Part shown: positions 1 to 7,350 of the stretch, piece by piece
How positions within the stretch are numbered: position 1 is the stretch's first letter
Layout of the letters: the number at the start of each line of letters is the position of its first letter
Virus record (IMG/VR): IMGVR_UViG_3300012924_000013
Span: 1 to 43,601 of that record
Length of the DNA: 43,601 nt
Origin: a virus
Strand: one strand, 5' to 3'
The notes under the pieces: model-generated
The model's input: the letters and a program-made list of their open reading frames with translations, nothing else
Told to the model about the DNA's origin: nothing
Databases searched by the model: none
Translations under genes and position numbers: made by a program

Positions 1-185
1 AATTCATATGCACAATCAGCTAGTGTCTCCTGCGCTAATGTATAGAAAAGTCCCTGTAAGGTTGGTTCGTTACGTTGTTCTTTTGCTTCATTGACGGCCT
101 GAAATAACCAGCGCTTGCCCTGCCTATGCAGTGCCTCGTGTATGTCTTCCCAGCCTTCAGGCGTAATAGAGATTGACCATGCCAT
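1..185 (-). CDS. Hypothetical protein, 3' end cut by window edge
   Basis: The first 61 codons of a leftward gene lie in the window; the rest lies beyond base 1. The start is the ATG at 185, since the nearby ATG at 180 runs into a stop after seven codons. The product begins MAWSISITPEGW and continues as an apparently helical, charged segment (EDIHEALHRQGKRWLFQAV). I recognise no family. By hand count the GC content is about 47%, clearly above the AT-rich genes that follow, so it may have a different origin. Confidence 0.6.
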   Translation of the reverse strand, partial: MAWSISITPEGWEDIHEALHRQGKRWLFQAVNEAKEQRNEPTLQGLFYTLAQETLADCAYE

Positions 186-217
186 AGTAATGTATTTAGA
201 GGTTATAATTAAATATA

Positions 218-391
218 TCAATCTGTCTGTTCAAAATGGGTTATAGTCAAACATTCGTCGTAATACTCCCCATCGTTAAAATATCCCTCATCGAATGAGT
301 CATTTTTTAGATCGGCAGCTATCTTTAAGAGTGTTTCCGCTATCTCTTGGCGTGTGCCCTCCCCTAGTATTTTTATGTTGTAATTTTCCAT
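218..391 (-). CDS. Small hypothetical protein (57 aa)
   Basis: An ATG-started frame on the leftward strand, in line with its neighbours. The product starts MENYNIKILGEGTRQEIAETLL, a short beta strand followed by an amphipathic helix. It ends in a strongly acidic tail rich in Asp, Glu and Tyr. The gene sits 32 bases after the first gene's start and 11 bases before the next gene's end, as expected in an operon of small phage genes. Function unknown. Confidence 0.6.
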   Translation of the reverse strand: MENYNIKILGEGTRQEIAETLLKIAADLKNDSFDEGYFNDGEYYDECLTITHFEQTD

Positions 392-402
392 GGTAAACAG
401 GT

Positions 403-627
403 TTAAAGTTGTCTAAATTTAAAGGTATCTACACATAATCCGCTTTCATTCATGGATAGTTTATATCCCTCTTTTATTAACTTAGTGATTAAGGCTGTGC
501 TACATTTGTGTATTACAACCTGAGACACTGTACTAATACTGTCTGAGGATAATGTGTGAAATGATGCGTGTGTGTCCTCAGTGGTAGATATTATTGTAAG
601 TAAATGATTAAACTCCTGGGTGTGCAT
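403..627 (-). CDS. Hypothetical protein (74 aa)
   Basis: A leftward ATG-started frame in the small-gene cluster at the left edge. The product is rich in Ser and Thr in its first half and ends in an alpha/beta-like segment (ALITKLIKEGYKLSMNESG). No membrane segment or known motif is visible. Function unknown; support comes from position, strand and spacing. Confidence 0.5.
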   Translation of the reverse strand: MHTQEFNHLLTIISTTEDTHASFHTLSSDSISTVSQVVIHKCSTALITKLIKEGYKLSMNESGLCVDTFKFRQL

Positions 628-691
628 TATGTTGGATTTTTAGAGATTATTAGTTAATTACTCAAATATTACAAGGCAATTAACACATTAA

Positions 692-931
692 TTACACATT
701 ATCGTATAAACAACATAGTAGAGTATGATGTACATCTAACACTCCCCAGGATGATGCAAAAGTCTCATATTCCTCATATGGCCTGTTTTTCCGTTCTAAA
801 AACACACGTGCGAACCATTTTATTTTTGTGTAGGTTTTGGTCCCCTGTATATCGGACTCCTTCAAACCTTCTAAAAATTCTTTTAATTGCTGGTCCATTT
901 GCTTTGTTTTAGAAGTGATTGTTTCTATCAA
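692..931 (-). CDS. Hypothetical protein (up to 79 aa)
   Basis: A leftward frame that starts directly at the stop codon of the gene upstream. The outermost start is a TTG at 931. An ATG at 898 would give a 68-residue product beginning MDQQLKEFLEG and is equally likely. The product is charged and probably helical (KIKWFARVFLERK) with a Cys pair near the end. Function unknown. Confidence 0.5.
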   Translation of the reverse strand: MIETITSKTKQMDQQLKEFLEGLKESDIQGTKTYTKIKWFARVFLERKNRPYEEYETFASSWGVLDVHHTLLCCLYDNV

Positions 932-1150
932 TTAACTGATCAGAGATTCCTCAATCTCATCCGGATATAATTTCTTACCGGCAACGACAACAATAACATG
1001 ACCAAACCAACTTTTATCAGCGGGGTATATTTTTAAACGTTTTAAATTATCAATGCTGTTTTTCTTTGGGGAGATTCCACCAATATAACCTTGTAAGGTC
1101 TTTGCATGGGGATTGACGGTAACCAACTGGTTTAAAGAATAATTAGTCAT
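932..1150 (-). CDS. Hypothetical protein (72 aa)
   Basis: First gene of the leftward cluster at the left edge. The frame starts at ATG 1150. Upstream on the same strand lies TACCTTTA (about 1197-1204), one base from the Bacteroidota -7 box TAnnTTTG, so transcription of the cluster may begin here. The product has a beta-rich centre (WFGHVIVVVAGKKLYPDEIEE). No family recognised. Confidence 0.55.
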   Translation of the reverse strand: MTNYSLNQLVTVNPHAKTLQGYIGGISPKKNSIDNLKRLKIYPADKSWFGHVIVVVAGKKLYPDEIEESLIS

Positions 1151-1621
1151 AACATTATTTTTTAATGTTTGTTGTTTATTTCATTTCCTTCAACATTATA
1201 AAGGTACAACATGCCGAATTATTAACCTAATATTTTCTGTCATTTAATTGTCATACTAATATTTCATGTGATTTTATATTATTGATTATCAATTGATTAT
1301 AAATCAGTGTGTAAAAAAGTAATTAAATTAATTAGTGTTTATGATAAATCTCGCTGAAAGCGCACTACCAATACAGTAATGTAGTACACTATCCACAATA
1401 ATAAAGAGTATGTAGATAATAAACATCATGTAGAATATAGTATAAGGACACAGAGTAATGTCGAATGATTAAAGGTACGAATCTTTTATTACCTTGTATC
1501 CTGGATTGTTACATTCATTCCCTGGTGAATGATCTATTGCTGTTGCATTCATTATAATAATAACTAAATTATTATTAATCATTACATTATCATTATTCAT
1601 TCATTGATTCATTATTATTAC

Positions 1622-1702
1622 GTAACCATTTAGTTACTTATTGATATGCAACCATTTGCTTGCGTATTGCTATATCTATTTGGAACGATCATTCCATTAT
1701 TG
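1622..1702. repeat. Three tandem hairpin repeats with compensatory changes
   Basis: Unit 1 is 1622-1647 and unit 2 is 1648-1673, each 26 bases with 20 identical positions. Each forms a small stem (GTAAC/GTTAC in unit 1; GCAA/TTGC in unit 2) followed by TATTGAT or TATTGCT. A third, shorter unit (GGAA/TTCC then TTATTGAT) follows at about 1682-1702. The second stem pair is T:A, C:G and G:C in the three units, so pairing is kept while the bases change. Confidence 0.6.
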
Positions 1703-2295
1703 ATCATTCATTGCCTTATTGATGGGGATTTCATTGTGTTTACGCCCATTCTCTAACATCCACCATTCAAATTGCTAATATAGTATCACTTTCTCCTCAT
1801 TATGACTATAATCTTTGATCTTACCCCCTGTAAAAAGTTATCTTTCCTTTAATTACTGATACTATATTGACATTATTAATTATTTTTTCATTATTAATAG
1901 GGGAAATCATTATTAGATTTGATTTCCTTCCCATACAACAAGGGGGAGATAACGTCATCGACTTTGAGAGGGATGGGAGGGATATGTGAAGTCACCATTA
2001 CTCCAATACACATAATGAATTTTAAGGAATAATTGAATATCAATGAATTAAGTTAATGAAAATGAAAAATATCTGTATAAACCCACGATCCATGAATCAA
2101 TAGGTTGACAACAATAATGAAATTTTTCATCCTTAAAGATATACCTCTCAGAAAAAATGAAATATCACCCCCTTATAAGTCACATCAATGAAATATTTCT
2201 CCTATACACTACTAGTAGGGGGATCTTTAATAGGTTGTAATTACACCCAGGGGCCTTTTATATAAGTACCTCTTTATCTCTTACATATATTTCCT

Positions 2296-2303
2296 TATTT
2301 TTG
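2296..2303 (+). promoter_or_regulatory. Bacteroidota -7 promoter box
   Basis: TATTTTTG matches the Bacteroidota -7 consensus TAnnTTTG exactly. The -33 position has only a weak match (CTTT/TTTA). It lies four bases before the ATG at 2308, so the transcript would be nearly leaderless unless translation starts at the in-frame ATG at 2350. Confidence 0.55.
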
Positions 2304-2307
2304 TAGT

Positions 2308-3093
2308 ATGATACTGGATAATTATTACGGGTACTATTTTGCTATAAATATGGATTTCAAAACTGAAATGTTTGAGAAATGGAAAGCTGAAAAGAAGGTA
2401 GGAATGATATACCTAGATGGTAAAACTGAGGAAGAAGCCGAAGCAACGGATTTCTCAGAGTCTGAATACCTCATAATGACCACCAATGTTCGTCATTACC
2501 ATATCACTAAGGAAGTACTGGACTTCGCTCAACAAATCAAATTAAAGGATACTAAGGACTATAAATGGCTACTCCCAATAAAGGATCAGACCTCTCAGTA
2601 TACATTCGATAACACATTCATTATATTCCAGAAGAAGGGGGATAGAATTATAGCCATAGCCTCTTCAAAGTGGAGAGTATCAGAGAGAGAAAATTACATG
2701 CATTGGGATATGTTTAATATTAATCTCTCAAAAGCTGAATTAAACATTCATGAACATAGTGAATATGCTAATGCTTCCTACAAACTGCTACTCCAGCTAC
2801 TTAGTTTTATAGAACTCTCTGATATTGATGAGATTACGATTAAACCAAATTCTCAACATGGGTTTGGTTCCAAGAGAGATCCGAATACCATCTACAACAG
2901 TAATAGATTCTCTGTAACATGGGTTACCTCCAGATGGGTTACTAGAGTATACAGACCAGGAGAATTTATGGTAACCCGTCATCAAAGATGGCAACCTAAA
3001 GGTCCAGGACGCGCTATGTATGAGTTAATCTGGGTAGAAACCTTTGAGAAAAAAGGTATGACAATAGCAGCTGGGAAAGAAAGAAATACATAA
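2308..3093 (+). CDS. Phage protein of unknown function (261 aa)
   Basis: An isolated rightward gene after the gene-free region, with its own promoter box. The product has an acidic alpha/beta N-terminal half. Its C-terminal part is rich in Arg and Trp, with a compact motif at about residues 227-246 (HQRWQPKGPGRAMYELIWVE) that looks like a conserved phage signature, but I cannot name the family. No membrane segment or signal peptide is visible. The alternative start at 2350 (MDFKTEMF) would remove 14 residues and give the message a normal leader. Its position beside a candidate origin and a candidate non-coding RNA suggests an early or regulatory role, which is inference. Confidence 0.75.
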   Translation: MILDNYYGYYFAINMDFKTEMFEKWKAEKKVGMIYLDGKTEEEAEATDFSESEYLIMTTNVRHYHITKEVLDFAQQIKLKDTKDYKWLLPIKDQTSQYTFDNTFIIFQKKGDRIIAIASSKWRVSERENYMHWDMFNINLSKAELNIHEHSEYANASYKLLLQLLSFIELSDIDEITIKPNSQHGFGSKRDPNTIYNSNRFSVTWVTSRWVTRVYRPGEFMVTRHQRWQPKGPGRAMYELIWVETFEKKGMTIAAGKERNT

Positions 3094-3109
3094 ATCTAAT
3101 ATATTTCAT

Positions 3110-3117
3110 TATCTTTG
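3110..3117 (+). promoter_or_regulatory. -7 promoter box of the candidate RNA
   Basis: TATCTTTG fits TAnnTTTG exactly, 17 bases after the stop of the preceding gene. The -33 region is poor. Transcription would begin near 3124 and could run to the terminator at 3513-3545. Confidence 0.5.
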
Positions 3118-3123
3118 CTATAA

Positions 3124-3545
3124 TTATTACTCCAAAACTTGCTGTTTATGGGGATGGTAATCGGAAATCCTCCGATTTAACCATCAAAATTATACAAAAA
3201 GTAAAGCTATAGCTTTACATAATAAATTATTTGTAAAGTCATAACTTTAAAAACACAATATGTTACCAGAAACCAATAGAACCATTTTTGAAATAATATT
3301 ACCTTTATACTAGCAGTCCCCTTGCAAATAGACTTCGCAGAAACCGGCTCTATAAAATTGAAACATACTGAAAAGGCCGATAGCGGGTGCTGACACATGG
3401 CTGAGGTACTGGTCCAAACAGGTAAATCCAAATCAACCTCCTGAGGGTGGGAACATACCCAAGAGCAATATCAGGCAAGGTGTCATTTGTTTCAATTGAA
3501 TTAAGCTACCATAACCACCTTTAGAAATAAGGGTGGTTTTTTGTT
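3124..3545 (+). ncRNA. Candidate structured non-coding RNA, about 420 nt
   Basis: Bounded by a -7 box and a terminator, with no credible gene inside. The 5' part has three hairpins: GATGGT/ACCATC with ATCGGA/TCCGAT (3153-3185), the palindrome at 3201-3218 (GTAAAGC core), and TAAAGT/ACTTTA (3234-3249). The 3' part shows nested pairing: AATTGAAACA (3356-3365) with TGTTTCAATT (3488-3497), inside it TGACAC (3391-3396) with GTGTCA (3480-3485), then CCTGA (3440-3444) with TCAGG (3471-3475), then GGGT/ACCC (3445-3460). I do not recognise the family. It might be a regulatory or packaging RNA. Confidence 0.6.
3513..3545 (+). terminator. Rho-independent terminator of the candidate RNA
   Basis: Stem AACCACC/GGTGGTT followed by a six-T run and further Ts. 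Confidence 0.8.
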
Positions 3546-3697
3546 TATCTCAATATAATTCCTTATCTTTTCTTATTCAATCAATTTCAATTTAAACTCT
3601 CTAAATTATAGCTGGGTACTCTTACCTGGCTTTTTTATTTGAAAAATTATCCCTAAATTAGTTCTGACAGTAATATTTACCTTCAAATTACCAATCG

Positions 3698-3991
3698 ATG
3701 TCGAAAATTATCTTGGGACAAACTGAAATTGATGAAGAAAATCTCACAATCACCTACCCTAGAACTTCCAGAATACCTAAAGAAGAAGTAACCCTTTTAA
3801 AATTTATGTTAGAAAATCTTGAAAAAGCTGTATTTATAGATGATATCCTTATGGAGGTGTGGGGGGATACCGAATTCTTTACTCACAGGAAACTGGAAGT
3901 ATACCTTACTAGAATTCGGACATATGCAAGAGAGTTTATTATTCAGAAAGATAATACTTACGTTAAAATGTCCCCAAAAGCAAAAGACTAG
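3698..3991 (+). CDS. Stand-alone PhoB/OmpR-type winged-helix DNA-binding protein (97 aa)
   Basis: The whole protein matches the C-terminal effector domain of OmpR/PhoB response regulators. It has a short beta leader, then a helix (EEVTLLKFMLENLEKAVFID), the typical VWG turn, and a recognition-helix region (RKLEVYLTRIRTYARE). There is no receiver domain and no phosphorylation Asp, so it cannot act as a normal two-component regulator. It more likely works as a small phage repressor or activator. It stands alone between the candidate RNA and the hairpin region and has its own terminator. The DNA-binding fold is well supported; the regulatory role is inferred. Confidence 0.8.
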   Translation: MSKIILGQTEIDEENLTITYPRTSRIPKEEVTLLKFMLENLEKAVFIDDILMEVWGDTEFFTHRKLEVYLTRIRTYAREFIIQKDNTYVKMSPKAKD

Positions 3992-4012
3992 GTAAATACC
4001 CAGTCTTATTTC
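3984..4012 (+). terminator. Probable terminator
   Basis: Stem AAGACT/AGTCTT, extended by GG/CC, overlapping the stop codon of the winged-helix gene and followed by a short T-rich tail (ATTTC). Confidence 0.5.
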
Positions 4013-4121
4013 ATTCATTGAATATATTTAATTAGAGGAGGTTCATGCCCTCTATTGTTCTGCAATATCCCCCTTTCTACACTATCTTTTAGTTAATCCA
4101 CTGTTAATCACTATAAAGAAA

Positions 4122-4224
4122 AATCCGCTATCATCCACAAGGAACGATAACGGATTATGATTAGAAAAACAGGCCTGAGACGGCCTAAAACTACGATGAA
4201 AGAGATTAGGGAATTCCCCCTAAT
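4122..4224. repeat. Cluster of three hairpins in a 370-base gap
   Basis: Within the gene-free gap 3992-4363 lie AATCCG/CGGATT extended by TATC/GATA (4122-4156), AGGCC/GGCCT (4171-4186) and ATTAGGG/CCCTAAT (4205-4224). None has a T-run on the plus strand, so they are not simple rightward terminators. They could be operators or part of a small RNA. Confidence 0.5.
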
Positions 4225-4316
4225 ATAAAAAAACAACTCTGCAATATAATAACTCCCCATTCTCCAAGTAGTTAATTCAATGTTAACATAAAATTTTCTT
4301 CAAAAACTAATAATTA

Positions 4317-4348
4317 TTTGATTAATCTAATAATATTGATTATTTTTG
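4317..4348 (+). promoter_or_regulatory. Bacteroidota-type promoter of the 4.4-7.6 kb operon
   Basis: TTTG at 4317-4320 and TATTTTTG at 4341-4348 with a 20-base spacer, a full match to the -33/-7 consensus. It lies 15 bases before the first gene of a twelve-gene rightward run. Confidence 0.8.
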
Positions 4349-4363
4349 CATTAAAATATATCA

Positions 4364-4741
4364 ATGTACAGTCATTCAAAACCTAGATACATAGACTTAT
4401 ATCCTGAACATGAAGATAAAATAACTCCAACCTTTGAAACAATTAAATACGGAGAATTAATAGAATATCATTCAGGGAATGGTGGATATCATACTGGAGT
4501 AAAAGTACATTTCTTTAATAAGAAAGGGGTGTTTATTGGTAATTACTATGAATGGGTTCCCTATGACCTATTGAGATTTAGAGAAGCTCGCAACAGGGAA
4601 CGAGTATTTTATGGTCAGAAATTTGAAAAGCCCAAACAATTCATCTATGAGAATCTCTGTAATGTCACAACCTACCTTATCCGATTAACACAGTATATAT
4701 CTGCGAATGGTAGATTTAGTAGGAAATCTAAACTGAAATGA
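4364..4741 (+). CDS. Hypothetical phage protein (125 aa)
   Basis: First gene of the rightward operon. The product is basic, rich in Tyr and Arg, with a beta-rich middle (YHTGVKVHFFNKKGVFIGNYYEW) and a basic C-terminus. No family recognised. Its stop overlaps the next start in an ATGA arrangement. Confidence 0.7.
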   Translation: MYSHSKPRYIDLYPEHEDKITPTFETIKYGELIEYHSGNGGYHTGVKVHFFNKKGVFIGNYYEWVPYDLLRFREARNRERVFYGQKFEKPKQFIYENLCNVTTYLIRLTQYISANGRFSRKSKLK

Positions 4742-4899
4742 TAAAAGTTAAAGACACAGTATTACATACACTGTCAGGTTTATACTACCTGTGTGAGAAT
4801 ACAAAACATGAAAAATGGATGAATCAAAATCCATACTATAAACTAGTTCAAAAAGACATTGTATCTGAATCTTATTTCTATAAAAGTAAAGGAAAATGA
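4738..4899 (+). CDS. Small hypothetical protein (53 aa)
   Basis: A 53-codon frame that starts inside the stop of the upstream gene (ATGA) and ends inside the start of the next (ATGA), a strong sign of translational coupling. The product begins MIKVKDTVLHTLSGLYYLCEN and is otherwise Lys- and Tyr-rich. Function unknown. Confidence 0.7.
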   Translation: MIKVKDTVLHTLSGLYYLCENTKHEKWMNQNPYYKLVQKDIVSESYFYKSKGK

Positions 4900-5093
4900 A
4901 CACAGAAATAACAACCAAGCTATTAAAAGTAACACTAGAATACGAAGATAAAATAATGACAATAGAAGGGGATGAATGTGGGAAATGGAATAATCACAAT
5001 TTAGCAGTTGCTCAATTAGCTCAGATACACAACATGAACCCTTTCCTGAATGATCCTATCACATGGACTGCGGTTTACTTAAAATCAATTTAA
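4896..5093 (+). CDS. Hypothetical protein (65 aa)
   Basis: Coupled by ATGA overlap to the gene before it. The product has a beta-rich N-terminal half (LLKVTLEYEDKIMTIEGDECGK) and a hydrophobic C-terminal half. No family recognised. Confidence 0.65.
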   Translation: MNTEITTKLLKVTLEYEDKIMTIEGDECGKWNNHNLAVAQLAQIHNMNPFLNDPITWTAVYLKSI

Positions 5094-5133
5094 GGTACTA
5101 ATAGTACCAATTTAATCTATAATTTAAACTAAC

Positions 5134-5460
5134 ATGTCATCATTCTGCTCAGAACACATATTTTATGAAGAGGGATGTCCTTTGTGTAATCCACGTGGTT
5201 CAATAACCATAAGTTCTTCAACAAACTATATAAAAGAATATAATATACAACCCGATAATATCAAAACATGGATATCGGTCAATGACGAGTTACCAAATGA
5301 AGGTGGAAGATACTGGTGCTATGTCAAAGAGTTAAATGATTTAGGAATATCTCATTTCCAATGGAATTGTTCATTCACCCCAGGTGAAGGATTTAGTGAT
5401 CTCTGCCAACGTATGAATGTTACTCACTGGACATACTTATTAGAATCTCCAAAACAATAA
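5134..5460 (+). CDS. DUF551-like phage protein with N-terminal Cys cluster (108 aa)
   Basis: Residues 4-18 hold Cys and His (CSEHIFYEEGCPLC) that could bind zinc. From about residue 45 the sequence follows the DUF551 pattern often seen in phages: WISVNDELPNEGGRYWCYVKE, then a GISHFQWNC segment and VTHWTYLLESP near the end. The function of DUF551 proteins is unknown. The start follows TTTAAACTAAC. It sits in the early small-gene operon. Confidence 0.75.
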   Translation: MSSFCSEHIFYEEGCPLCNPRGSITISSSTNYIKEYNIQPDNIKTWISVNDELPNEGGRYWCYVKELNDLGISHFQWNCSFTPGEGFSDLCQRMNVTHWTYLLESPKQ

Positions 5461-5462
5461 CA

Positions 5463-5774
5463 ATGAATCAAAAAATTAAAGAACACTTAATAAAATATAA
5501 TACCGAAAACGGTTACTCAATCGAAGAGGAATCCCTTATAGAAACTCTTACAGAAGCTAATGTGATTTATGAGAAAGAAACAAAAGGTAGTAGATGGTGG
5601 AATAACTATTTCAGGGTTGTAGAAATAGACGGGATGTTTATAGGGTATGGATGGGCAAAGGCTTTCAGAGATGAGACACCAGCAGACTGCGGATGGGAAT
5701 TTAATACTGATACTATCGGAGAGGTTGAAGCTGAAGTTATCATAACTACTGTTTATCAATATAAAAATAAATAA
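5463..5774 (+). CDS. Hypothetical phage protein (103 aa)
   Basis: Starts two bases after the preceding stop. The product is alpha/beta and acidic, with an aromatic stretch (SRWWNNYFRVVEIDGMFIGYGWAKA) in the middle. It has the look of a small phage accessory protein, but I cannot name a family. Confidence 0.7.
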   Translation: MNQKIKEHLIKYNTENGYSIEEESLIETLTEANVIYEKETKGSRWWNNYFRVVEIDGMFIGYGWAKAFRDETPADCGWEFNTDTIGEVEAEVIITTVYQYKNK

Positions 5775-5783
5775 AATATTTCG

Positions 5784-5984
5784 ATGAAAACTAAAAAGCC
5801 ACAGCCTGTAAAGCAGGTATATGCTGAAACTTATCATAAGGGGGAGAACCCTTTGAATTTTGATGTTTTGAAAGAACTTCTTGAGAATAATCGTATCGAG
5901 GGATATATTACAAAAGCTGGATCTCTGAGTGATGGTAATTCCTTCTGTGACGTTCATCTTACAATAAAAGAGAAAACCAAATAA
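5784..5984 (+). CDS. Hypothetical protein (66 aa)
   Basis: A short basic N-terminus (MKTKKPQPVKQVYAETYHKG) followed by an alpha/beta segment. Nine bases separate it from the gene before and one from the gene after. Function unknown. Confidence 0.6.
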   Translation: MKTKKPQPVKQVYAETYHKGENPLNFDVLKELLENNRIEGYITKAGSLSDGNSFCDVHLTIKEKTK

Positions 5985-5985
5985 T

Positions 5986-6327
5986 ATGGGATGGGATGCA
6001 TATGCAGTAGGGTATGTAGAAACTTTACATCAAAAGGATTTCGATAAAGCTATAAAGAGAATTCTCAGGAAGGGCCAGTATGCAGATGCTGGGTTAACTC
6101 AAGGTTACTTGGACTGTACACCTTGCGCCAAAGCAATGGAGGAAATAACAGGGGTTACATCTTATGGGGAAGGTTACTCCCATCAATCGCTACTTTATAT
6201 AGAAGATAAGATAAACCGTGCTAAACACGAACCTGACTCAGAAGTAGAACTTTGGGCTTTTTATAGTGCTCAAGAATTTCTGAAAATTTGTATTAAACAT
6301 AAACTAGGTATTAAATTCTCATGGTAA
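5986..6327 (+). CDS. Hypothetical phage protein (113 aa)
   Basis: The product begins MGWDAYAVGYVETLHQ and contains a CTPC pair near residue 46 and several short helices. The MGWDA-type opening is common in small phage proteins of unknown function. Its stop overlaps the next start. Confidence 0.7.
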   Translation: MGWDAYAVGYVETLHQKDFDKAIKRILRKGQYADAGLTQGYLDCTPCAKAMEEITGVTSYGEGYSHQSLLYIEDKINRAKHEPDSEVELWAFYSAQEFLKICIKHKLGIKFSW

Positions 6328-6566
6328 TGAATAATAAAACAAAACATATACTATTATTTAGTTCAATCCTCTTAGTTCTGGTGTTGTTTATAACGGGACT
6401 TTGTATTGACCTACTTCTAACTGGAAAGATATTTCTTTGTATAGCTGGGGCAATTGTAGCAGGTATTATTATAGTATATATATGGCTTGAAACAGAAATG
6501 ATGATATACGGGTCTTCCATAGAGACAGTAATTGATAAATCCAAAGAAGAAAATAAATGCAAGTAG
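6327..6566 (+). CDS. Small membrane protein, two transmembrane segments (79 aa)
   Basis: I chose the ATG at 6327, which overlaps the upstream stop as TAATG; an in-frame ATG at 6321 adds two residues. Two hydrophobic helices (about residues 9-28 and 33-54) are separated by a very short loop, and a charged tail follows. It would sit in the inner membrane. Two-helix phage proteins can be holins or superinfection factors, but nothing here decides that. Confidence 0.65.
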   Translation: MNNKTKHILLFSSILLVLVLFITGLCIDLLLTGKIFLCIAGAIVAGIIIVYIWLETEMMIYGSSIETVIDKSKEENKCK

Positions 6567-6829
6567 GATCGTTAGTATTATGTGTAGATGTACTTAATTG
6601 CAAGCACGGAGAAGAAGCACCCATTAAAGAAAGTATTTATACAATTAGAGAAATTTTAAAGGTTTATGGGCAGGAAGCCGTTAGACTCGAAGAAATAATA
6701 AATGCTCCTCAATTTTATTTATTAACTGGTTATGCAGAAATAGCATTTCGTATAGAGCATTTCAAAGAACTCCAACCTCCTATAGAGATAGATATAGAAT
6801 ATTTAATTAAAGAACCTTTGAGTATATGA
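6557..6829 (+). CDS. Hypothetical protein (90 aa)
   Basis: Overlaps the membrane protein gene by ten bases. The product begins MQVGSLVLCVDVLNCKHGEE, reads as a small beta-barrel-like N-terminal part, and ends in an acidic tail. It resembles short phage proteins with a G-x-x-V/L barrel start, but I cannot assign a family. Confidence 0.65.
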   Translation: MQVGSLVLCVDVLNCKHGEEAPIKESIYTIREILKVYGQEAVRLEEIINAPQFYLLTGYAEIAFRIEHFKELQPPIEIDIEYLIKEPLSI

Positions 6830-7098
6830 CACCACAAGAAATAATAGCAGAATACATGAATCATTCGCTTTCTCAAGTGCATCTTTACCATAGCTGCTGG
6901 AATAGTTTAATGGAAGTAATCAAAAAACTAAATGAAACTACTTTGTTTGGATTATTTCCAAAGCTCCATTACATGGACAATACATCAAGGTTAAATTATG
7001 CTCTATCAAGAGCAGACATCGAGACAGCTTACAATGAAGTGATTAATATTATTACAGCATCAAACAAACGGAAAAAGGATGAAAAAATATCAAACTAA
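6826..7098 (+). CDS. Hypothetical helical protein (90 aa)
   Basis: Coupled to the gene before by an ATGA overlap. The product looks all-helical (MTPQEIIAEYMNHSLSQVH at the start) with a basic end. It ends inside the next gene. Function unknown. Confidence 0.65.
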   Translation: MTPQEIIAEYMNHSLSQVHLYHSCWNSLMEVIKKLNETTLFGLFPKLHYMDNTSRLNYALSRADIETAYNEVINIITASNKRKKDEKISN

Positions 7099-7348
7099 AT
7101 TCCCTGAACAAGTAGAAGCAGTTCAATTGACAACTTCAAATTACAAGGAAGTAATCGATTGGACAGAGAAAGAATGCATTGTACATTATCAGGATGCTGG
7201 GAATATGGATTTAATGGGCATTACTGTAATAGATGGAAATACTCACTGGCCGTTATTTTTAGGTATGTACATTTCAAAACATAAAGGGGGTGAGGTTTGT
7301 AACTATACAGAGGAAGGTTTTAAAAAGACTTGGGAGGAAATAATATAA
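7079..7348 (+). CDS. Hypothetical phage protein (89 aa)
   Basis: Starts inside the preceding gene, with AAAAAGG just upstream. The product follows a pattern common in small phage proteins: a Lys-rich start, then VEAVQLTTSNYKEVIDW, a beta hairpin, and a late KGGEV segment. The function of such proteins is unknown. Confidence 0.65.
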   Translation: MKKYQTKFPEQVEAVQLTTSNYKEVIDWTEKECIVHYQDAGNMDLMGITVIDGNTHWPLFLGMYISKHKGGEVCNYTEEGFKKTWEEII

Positions 7349-7350
7349 AA

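Larger units (their letters stand above)
1151..2307. other. Gene-free AT-rich region, candidate control region or origin
   Basis: About 1.15 kb without a credible gene, between the leftward cluster and the first rightward gene. It holds many ATTATT/CATT runs, three tandem hairpins (1622-1702), a palindrome ATGAAATTTTTCAT near 2110-2130, two copies of AATAGGTTG, and inverted CCCCCT/AGGGGG arms at about 2168-2224. Divergent genes on both sides and repeated hairpins fit an origin or regulatory region; this is inference. Confidence 0.45.

Noticed and set aside
3207-3431. Leftward 74-residue open frame over the candidate RNA
   Set aside because: It lies opposite a region with nested helices and its own promoter box and terminator, and has no coupling to a neighbour. 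It is probably chance.
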